A program made the translations under genes and the position numbers. From Unio delphinus (Eukaryota; Mollusca; Bivalvia; Unionida; Unionidae), in the NCBI GenBank assembly GCA_029339505.1, contig JAQISU010000231.1, positions 1,266,001-1,330,000 of the forward strand: 64,000 nucleotides of DNA, written 5' to 3'. The notes under the pieces are model-generated. The model searched no databases and was not told the DNA's origin. It saw only the letters and a list, made by a program, of their open reading frames with translations. Below, piece by piece: positions 55,525-64,000 of this stretch (position 1 is its first letter; every line of letters starts with the position of its first letter).

Positions 55525-57161
55525 TGTTACGTGCTTAGGCTCGAATAAACAGCAAGATAGAAAGAGTTAAAAGGACAAGCTTGTTAAAACTTAACAAAAA
55601 AATTTATTGAGCACAAATATTTTCCAGAAAAGATAAATAAACTTACGGTTTTAAGAATCAAATCCCAAAATTTTTCCAAAAATAACTCAAAATATAATCC
55701 ACTAGTGAAATTGCATAAGTCCTGGTAATAAAATTTCCTAATAATTCCCAGTTCGAATCTTGGTGAAGCATCCAAGATGGAAGACTATGTCACGTGATGA
55801 AGTCAGTTCTGGTCTTATAAAATTCAATGAGCACAATTATTTTCCAGATAAATAACAAACAAAATCCTCTTGATCCAAACGAATTGAAATAATATCCAGT
55901 AATTTAGAATAACTCAAAACAATACAACTTAATATTCTAACAGCCCAACTTCTACTAAATAGTTCCCTCCAAAACATAATTTATAGGTTCTAGGTGCTTT
56001 GACCACAGGTGCTTTGACCATAGGTGGTTTGACCATAGGTGGTTTGTCCACAGCGGGGGTTTGACTACCGGGGTTTTGTCCATAGGTGGTTTGTCCACAT
56101 GTGGTTTTTATAATAACAATAAACTGCTATTTAGAGTTTAAAATTATGGTTCGATTAACGAAATTTTATGTGACAAGTCTCCTTTCAGTTGCCAATAAGT
56201 GAATGCTAATTAGTAATTAACATGTAATAAATAAAAGTCAATAACAGTTTGTTTTCGGTCCTCATAAAGGTTGGTGCCAGGCCTACTCGATTTATTATTA
56301 AACTGAAAATGAACACAAATTAGGCAACAAGTCCAACGTTTCACAAATTAAGGCTGTAGATCTACTAGAAAATTACACTCAGTCCTACAAAATACATACC
56401 GCATATAAATGACAAAATCAAATCAAAACATTAATGTCATGCAAATATTATAGTTAATGGAATAACAGTGTTTTGGTTAACTAAATGACAGATGTGCAAT
56501 AGCACGCAAATATAATCCCTTGATAACGTTAAGATATACATTACGCAACTTATAATCCTTCAACTATACAAATTTTAGTGAATTAAATGCCGAAACTTAT
56601 AATCCCTGAAGATATGCTTTACGCAACTTTTAATCCCTCACTTTAATCCTCAAATATACTTACATCTAATGCTCCAATAACTAATCATAGTCTTTTCATA
56701 TTATGGTCAAACCCCCTGTGGTCAAACCACCTATGGTCAAAGCTCCGCTGTGGACAAACCAGCTATGGTCAAACCACCTATGGTCAAAGCACCTATGGTC
56801 AAACCTCCGCGTACCAATTTATATACCTGTTTTTACGTAAACAAGGAAGGGGTCACATGATCTTCTAGAATCTTTAGAACAAATTTACGTTCAAAAAATC
56901 TCGTGCACACCGTATGACCCAACTAAAAATAGAAAGATGTTTACAACAAAGCTCCATAATGTCCTTGGAATCAGCCAATCATTTTAAAAGCTTGTTTACA
57001 ACTGTGAAGCTAGGTCAGAAATGAGGTCAGTATCTGGTGTTTATTTGTAAAGTACAGGTCATCTTCCAAGGAATGAATCTTAAACTTAAAATGTCAAATT
57101 TGAATCTGACAAAGAAACAACTAAAATATAAAAAAATTACTTAAATCAAATATACGTAACA
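55525..57161 (-). repeat. 5' LTR (about 0.8 kb) split by a MITE
   Basis: On the minus strand it opens with TGTTACGTATATTTG (57,161) and closes with AAGCACGTAACA (55,525), giving TGTTACGT...ACGTAACA ends. The 3' 260 bases equal the fragment at 13,131-13,386, including an AATAAA in GTGCTCAATAAA. A short stretch ('GAGCACAA(A/T)TATTTTCCAGA') occurs twice, near 55,600 and 55,830. An inverted-repeat element at 55,985-56,815 interrupts it. Confidence 0.82.
55985..56815. mobile_element. Inverted-repeat MITE with subrepeat-built arms
   Basis: The left arm (55,991-56,106) is a string of about 17-bp units such as TAGGTGGTTTGACCA and TAGGTGGTTTGTCCACA. The right arm (56,703-56,811) is its inverted complement (TATGGTCAAACCACC). 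About 600 bp of AT-rich sequence without coding frames lies between. It sits inside the LTR, so it inserted after the retroelement. A fold-back or MITE element; the transposase source is unknown. Confidence 0.8.
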
Positions 57162-57399
57162 CTTTTGATCACAGTCAGGATTGCCGTCAAATCATCCACT
57201 TCGTTCTACTCCTTCTAAAATGCCCGTGAAATGTGATCTGACAAAGCCAATATCGCAACCTACATATCCATGACATCAGAGTCAAATAATCACGTGATAT
57301 ATGTTCAACAAACTCCTTTTCAAAGATTTTGTACAATCATTCGAAATATTAAATAAAAGTCCTGTAAATGTTTGATAAAGAAACGAAAGGACAAATAAT
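57162..57399. other. No feature seen
   Basis: Flank of the LTR element; a target-site duplication cannot be tested because the other end of the element is lost. Confidence 0.4.
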
Positions 57400-57475
57400 T
57401 CTCTCGTAAATATATAATTCTCTCGTAAATATATAATTCTTTCGTAAACATATAATTCTCTCGTAAATATGTTGA
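57400..57475. repeat. 19-bp tandem repeat, 4 copies
   Basis: Unit TCTCTCGTAAATATATAAT with small variants. Confidence 0.88.
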
Positions 57476-58252
57476 GAATTTCCTTTCGTTGAATCTTCTA
57501 AATAACACAGAAGAAAGCTAATGATATGAAAGAAGAAAGCTTTAGAAAAACAAACATATATCTTTACGTTATTCAACGAATAAAATAAAATTCATTAAAA
57601 ATATAATACGCGAGTGAGGTCAAAAAGGTACATATTTCTGGATAGGTATTATGTAGTGCAACATAATCATATCACACACATGACCTGACAAGTCTACTGA
57701 AGTTCTTAGAATTAAATATTTATGTACCCCAACCCCTATTTTATACATGCATTTTTCACATCCGAAGGCCATTTTTGACAGCATGTGGTGCTCACAGTGC
57801 AAACGCAAGGCCTTTTCCTAGATGAAAATTTTGAAAAACATTGTCTACTAAATAGCTTGATGCAATTCATAATAGTTGTCATCCATGCCGTTTTTGAGAT
57901 ATTCTACTTGCCTTGAACCCACGTGTCTACTGCTATGGGAGGCTAGCTCTTCTTCCTAGCCGACTATTGGTATTTCACAATCAACATACTGCAGAGTAAC
58001 TATGGAAAGTGTACATGTCTGACATCAATTTCAAGAACAACACAAGCCTGAAACACCTAGTTCACAAATTTATCCATATCTTAAATTATTACACAATAGT
58101 AGCTCAAAAACTCACACCATACCCTTAAGTTAAGAAATTTGCCAAGGGGCCAATTTACGAAACTGGACCCTGCCACCTCAGGTTTTTGTAGGTTACCTGA
58201 AATTCACTTTTCCTTTTTACTTGCACTCCACATACTCCAGCAAATTTAATCC

Positions 58253-58255
<3 letters not shown>
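57476..58255. other. No gene seen
   Basis: AT-rich sequence; the 62-codon minus frame at 57,620-57,808 shows no domain. Confidence 0.4.

Positions 58256-58334
<79 letters not shown>
58256..58334. repeat. (GA)n microsatellite
   Basis: About 38 GA units. Confidence 0.98.
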
Positions 58335-58338
<4 letters not shown>

Positions 58339-58580
58339 TTATGGACGTTTTATTCATTTTGAAGACGGGATTATTAATAATGTTATTGTTAGTGTATTAC
58401 ACCGCTAAAGATTATTCAGTGGACATTAATCTCAGATTTACGGAACATAGAAGCGATAGTAATAGATACATGCTGATTAAGGTGTCATCAGTGGATCACA
58501 ATTTGATCTATCAACAGCATTGGTACATCAATAGCTTTTTACCAGCTTTTAAAGCCAATGTATTTATAATATATATTTGA
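58335..58580. repeat. Dispersed repeat, copy 1 of 2
   Basis: Resembles 61,040-61,260 through ordered matches: GACGGGATTATTA, GTTATTGTTAGTGTATTAC, GATTATTCAGTGGA, CAGTGGATCACAATTTG, CATTGGTA. It starts at the edge of the (GA)n tract. The 119-codon frame is not convincingly coding. Confidence 0.55.
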
Positions 58581-60204
58581 ACGAGATTGTGTTATATTAT
58601 CACGTTTCATTTACTCACTAACGTCGGACAAAGTATTCCAACTTTTACGTTATTGACCAATATTTAAATGGAATAGTTCACGTAGCAATGGCTTTGAAAG
58701 ACGTAAGAATCCGGACTGTATTTTCTCAGTCGTACAGACATATGACTAATATTATCGTATATTCGACCCAAAGATGATGTTTTGGATTTTGTACGTAGCA
58801 TGGCAGTTTATAGTGATGCCCAGCAGATGATACAAGATTTATAGCGGGCTAAACTAAGCGCTATATGACGGCCACTAAACACCTTTCTCTGTTTATCTTT
58901 TGATATTAGATACAACCATTAGCGCCTTTGGCCAGTTGGCATTCACAAAACACGTTTGATGACATTATTCTGTCATAAATACGTCACATACATGATATAT
59001 CTTACGCACAGCGTTTGAAAGTGAAACTCAAATAAGGCTATTAGGAATCCGATTTCATCACAATTCAATTTGGTAAAGAATATCTTTGAAAACGACAGTC
59101 ACCTAAAAATGGGTGGTGTCAATTATACAAATAGCTCGAGACAATCATAATGCATATAGCAGTTTCAAAGACTGTCTTAATAAGTTCACTGGACTTCTGT
59201 GAAAATATCTATCGGGACTAAACAAATTCAACTTTAATTTTTAAAAATGAAAAATAAATAAAATAGAAAAACCCTCAAGTTTAAGGACAGATTAGTCCGC
59301 TAGTAAATTTATGATTTTACAAGCCGACCTAATAAATGTCGCCAGCGATCATAAAACAATGATTATATATAAATTTGAGGAAATCGAAGGGTTCATTACT
59401 GACAGTAGATACTGATCAAGAAACCCGTTTGATTCATCAAATGTTTTGACAATAGCTTAACATCATCAAACTAAATGTAACAAATACCTCTAGAATAGTA
59501 CATCTTTCAGATGATTCCCTTTTCCACAACTTAAGTGGTGCGTTTGAATCACACAGATTTATTAGGAGCGCAATATTTTAATATTGTATTTAGAGGGTTA
59601 GACTGATTTTCATGAACATAAAGTTTACTGAGTAGTGGACCCGGATACATTAGATAAACCGAACAATAAAACTCATATACTGTAAGCCCATTTCACATTT
59701 AGTTACATATTTGCAATATAAAGATTTAGCGTCGTATGGAAGTTATTCTTTGCACTCTCCCAACGGCTGTGTATTGATTCAACTGTATTTATGGTTGCCG
59801 TTTCAATAAATTGCACTTTGTTGACAATTTGATTGCTGCTATTTGCCCTCAGGTAGCGAATGTTTATGACATACCGTGTTTATTAAAACTTCACTTAGCG
59901 ATCACAAAGACCTTAATTGGAGGGTTTTGAGCTGTTAATAAAGCCTTTATAGTCTTTTGAAATGCAAACGTCTCCAACAACTTCAAATTAGCATAAACTA
60001 TATTGCGTCAAGAGGTTTAATTATTTAGGTATTGACGCCAGTGGCATTAACCAGCACGCTTTTAATTCTTCCTTTTTGAGTTCATAGTTTTCTAAATTAT
60101 TCTGGTCAATATTATGCATATATGTCTATGTACTTGTGGGCTGTCACAATACCTCTGTGTCTCTCTCTCTACCTGAATCTGTCTTTGTCTGTCTGTCTTT
60201 CCAA
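58581..60204. other. No gene seen; SINE scrap at about 58,798-58,860
   Basis: AT-rich. 'GGCAGTTTATAGTGATG' at about 58,804 equals a piece of the SINE core seen in reverse at 52,523 (GGCAGTTTATAGTGATG), so it is probably a small SINE fragment, minus orientation. Nothing else recognised. Confidence 0.5.

Positions 60205-60372
<168 letters not shown>

Positions 60373-60442
<70 letters not shown>
60373..60442. repeat. (AT)n microsatellite
   Basis: About 34 AT units directly after the (ATCT)n tract. Confidence 0.97.
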
Positions 60443-60443
<1 letters not shown>

Positions 60444-60528
60444 AACATATATATAACCCATGTGACTGACAAAACTAGCTGTTTTGCTAACATTGGTTGT
60501 CTTAGATCGTCTCAGTATGGTGTACACG

Positions 60529-60616
<88 letters not shown>
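60529..60616. repeat. (AT)n microsatellite
   Basis: About 43 AT units. Confidence 0.97.
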
Positions 60617-60619
<3 letters not shown>

Positions 60620-61039
60620 AAAACGACTTAGCGTCTTAAGATCTCTCTCCAACTACTTTGAGATTACTATGAAAAAAAATTGCGTCCAGCTATTTAATAT
60701 TATGATAGAAACTATTGTTCGCTCCACATTGCATGGTTAATTTTCTCCTATCTGTCGGCCTAACTCAGTAAATTTTCAGGTCAGCACATTTAAATGTACC
60801 TCCTATTACCAAGTTAATTTTAAATACTTCGTGTGCAATGATTAGATTCTGTCTGCTACATTTAGTGACGCAGATAGGAACAATTTTCTGAGCAACAGAG
60901 AGTATAAAATTCGTAATGCTTTGTGGAACGAACTATGACAAAAAACACTTTTGCAGGCGTACATACATTTCATATTACTGACTAATAAAAGCGAATAATC
61001 CAACTCTCTCAGAAGCTTCTGCAATGACCACAGCAACTT
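60617..61039. other. No gene seen
   Basis: AT-rich; short frames without domains. Confidence 0.4.
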
Positions 61040-62420
<1,381 letters not shown>

Positions 62421-64000
62421 GTAAAGCTTATATCAAAATTCGTGTCACTAAGTTATTTGTACTTGTTATTCATAGGCACAAAGCTTTTTGTCTTTCGTCA
62501 AATGTCTCAACTAAAACCTTTACGGATGATCCATATTTCGCAGCCCTTGTATTTTCAGTGACATGTATCTACTATTACTAAGACGAAGATATGTATATGA
62601 CACGTTCTCCATTCGTTGTGTACAGTATCAACAGATCCTTGAAGCACATTTAAGGAGAATCAATTCCTAGACTTAAATTTGTATTTGCCGTTTGTCAATG
62701 ATTCTCTCTCACACTAAGGAAAACGATTTTAATTTTACGTATTGGATGTATCGTCTGAAGAAATGGATAATTTTTATGTTTCCAAATGTTAATTGTGTTC
62801 CAAACACCTTGCCATACATCACAAACCGTATAGTTCGGACCAGAACGTTCTGATTATAGGGACGTGCTAGTAACATTCTCAATGCACCATTCGTGATATA
62901 TTGCTCAATCCTTTTGATTTGTAAACGATTACTGCAATCGCAGTTATCGTTAAGAAATGAATATTATGCAGGCTCTTAACTTGAAAATAGCATCACTACC
63001 ATAAAACAATTTCCTCAAGCATTCTTATATGTTTATGTCAACATCTGCTTTTTCCTTAATTAATAACCCCACAAAGCAACTTCGTTCATTTGCATGCTCT
63101 AAACGTTTGTTAGTCGCACTTATTGTTGTCAGTGGTGTAAGTGATACTATGATGTGATGGGTCCAAGTTGACTCACTGTGGTATCTTTTCAACTTTTGAG
63201 AGATTTGCATTTGCTGCATATTGCCGTCCTTAAATTATATTGCCGACGAACTCATCGTTCACACCATGAGAGTATTTAGGTCAGCATGATTGTATCTGAA
63301 TCTGAACCTCACAGAACGTTGGCATTTAACAAAATAAGACTGTACAGAGTCGAATGGCTTACATCTATTAAAATATACATACAGAACATAAAAAAAGAAG
63401 ACACTGAGCCCCTTTACAAGACAAATTAATCGGTATGGTCTGTATGTAAATTGAAAAAGCATATTTCTCACAAGCCTGTTACACGAACCACTGAGACAAC
63501 TCATTTCTGCAGTTGTTACATGGAAGTTTCTACTTATCGTATCTCACCCACGAATAAACTATCAAATGATCGGTTTTAAAAAAAAAAGTCCAGTCGTAGT
63601 TAGTTACATTACCCATTGCCTTTTATTTAGGACATGCATTTATGCATTTGGATTAAATATTGTCATGTGTGGGAATGGAATTCGTATTACTTTCTTTCTT
63701 TGTGGAACTAATATATCTATCGAATCTGTCGAATTAATCAACGTGAGATGCAATTTATGATTTCCACATAATATGCACCTTGCAATCGTCCACATTAAAT
63801 CAGTTAGGATGACAGACGTTTGCACATATAAATAAGTATATTGGCATTGATTCATTCTCTTTGCTAGCCAAATAGGTTTTTCTTACGATCAGACTCTTCT
63901 GTAAAAACTACATGCAACCATACTTTTCAGAAAACTGAGAATGATAGGATTTGGTGCAGTCATTACCATATGTGTTCATTAAATCGAACGCACTTGATCT
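62421..64000. other. No gene seen
   Basis: AT-rich sequence with short frames (for example 62,421-62,580 as the tail of an array frame; 63,566-63,760 and 63,640-63,855 on opposite strands). No domain, RNA gene or repeat recognised. Confidence 0.5.

Larger units (their letters stand above)
52678..57161 (-). mobile_element. Ty3/gypsy-type LTR retrotransposon, truncated, PR-INT gene order
   Basis: Minus strand, in order: 5' LTR (57,161-55,525), primer-site region, gag, aspartic protease, integrase, then truncation at about 52,678 where a SINE lies. No reverse transcriptase or RNase H is found between protease and integrase. That matches the Gmr1-like Ty3/gypsy lineage, in which integrase precedes RT; the RT would then be in the lost 3' part. 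All frames are damaged. Confidence 0.82.

Overview
The window is eukaryotic nuclear DNA from a repeat-rich, AT-rich invertebrate genome. It contains no rRNA, no operons and no Shine-Dalgarno-led genes. It is full of microsatellites, minisatellites, non-LTR and LTR retrotransposons, and SINE-like repeats whose central block (around 'GGTCGGCCTGGTGTCAGG') resembles tRNA-derived SINEs known from molluscs. A bivalve or gastropod mollusc is my best guess; this is inference from repeat style, not from a host gene. I find no convincing host protein-coding gene. Almost all long reading frames belong to mobile elements or are by-products of tandem arrays.

Layout. (1) 1-8,290: the virion-gene half of a decayed Polinton/Maverick element (an integrated virus-like DNA transposon), all on the + strand. 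In order: an unidentified partial ORF, a cluster of pX-like small basic proteins, an Ala/Pro/Lys-rich basic protein, a small helical protein, a chromodomain integrase, a two-helix membrane protein, a penton-like minor capsid protein, a small 'RGHGLG' virion protein, the double-jelly-roll-type major capsid protein, and an adenain-like cysteine protease. TATA boxes stand in front of several of these. DNA polymerase B, the packaging ATPase and terminal inverted repeats are not visible; they may lie upstream of base 1. Most genes carry nonsense codons or frameshifts. (2) 8,290-18,150: minisatellites, an LTR fragment, a tRNA-like SINE head and unique AT-rich sequence. (3) 18,150-21,940: a CR1/L2-type LINE (- strand) inside a small inverted-repeat transposon, itself inside a 55-bp satellite array (17,700-22,290). 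(4) 22,420-24,460: 42-bp satellite and microsatellites. (5) 24,896-26,322: a second, 5'-truncated copy of the same LINE (+ strand). (6) 28,430-28,775: a compound microsatellite. (7) 28,995-32,600: a second LINE family (- strand). (8) 32,900-46,100: many different minisatellites plus two SINE copies. (9) 49,840-52,440: another, badly decayed member of the second LINE family (+ strand), abutted by a SINE. (10) 52,680-57,161: a Ty3/gypsy-type LTR element (- strand) with gag, protease and integrase directly adjacent and no reverse transcriptase visible, its LTR split by an inverted-repeat MITE. (11) 57,400-62,420: microsatellites and a 23-bp satellite with higher-order structure. The remainder is AT-rich sequence without recognisable genes.

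Functionally, the only cooperating gene set is the Polinton block: capsid, minor capsid, core-like and protease genes would have built a particle, and the integrase would have inserted the element. Its breaks show that it is now a fossil.
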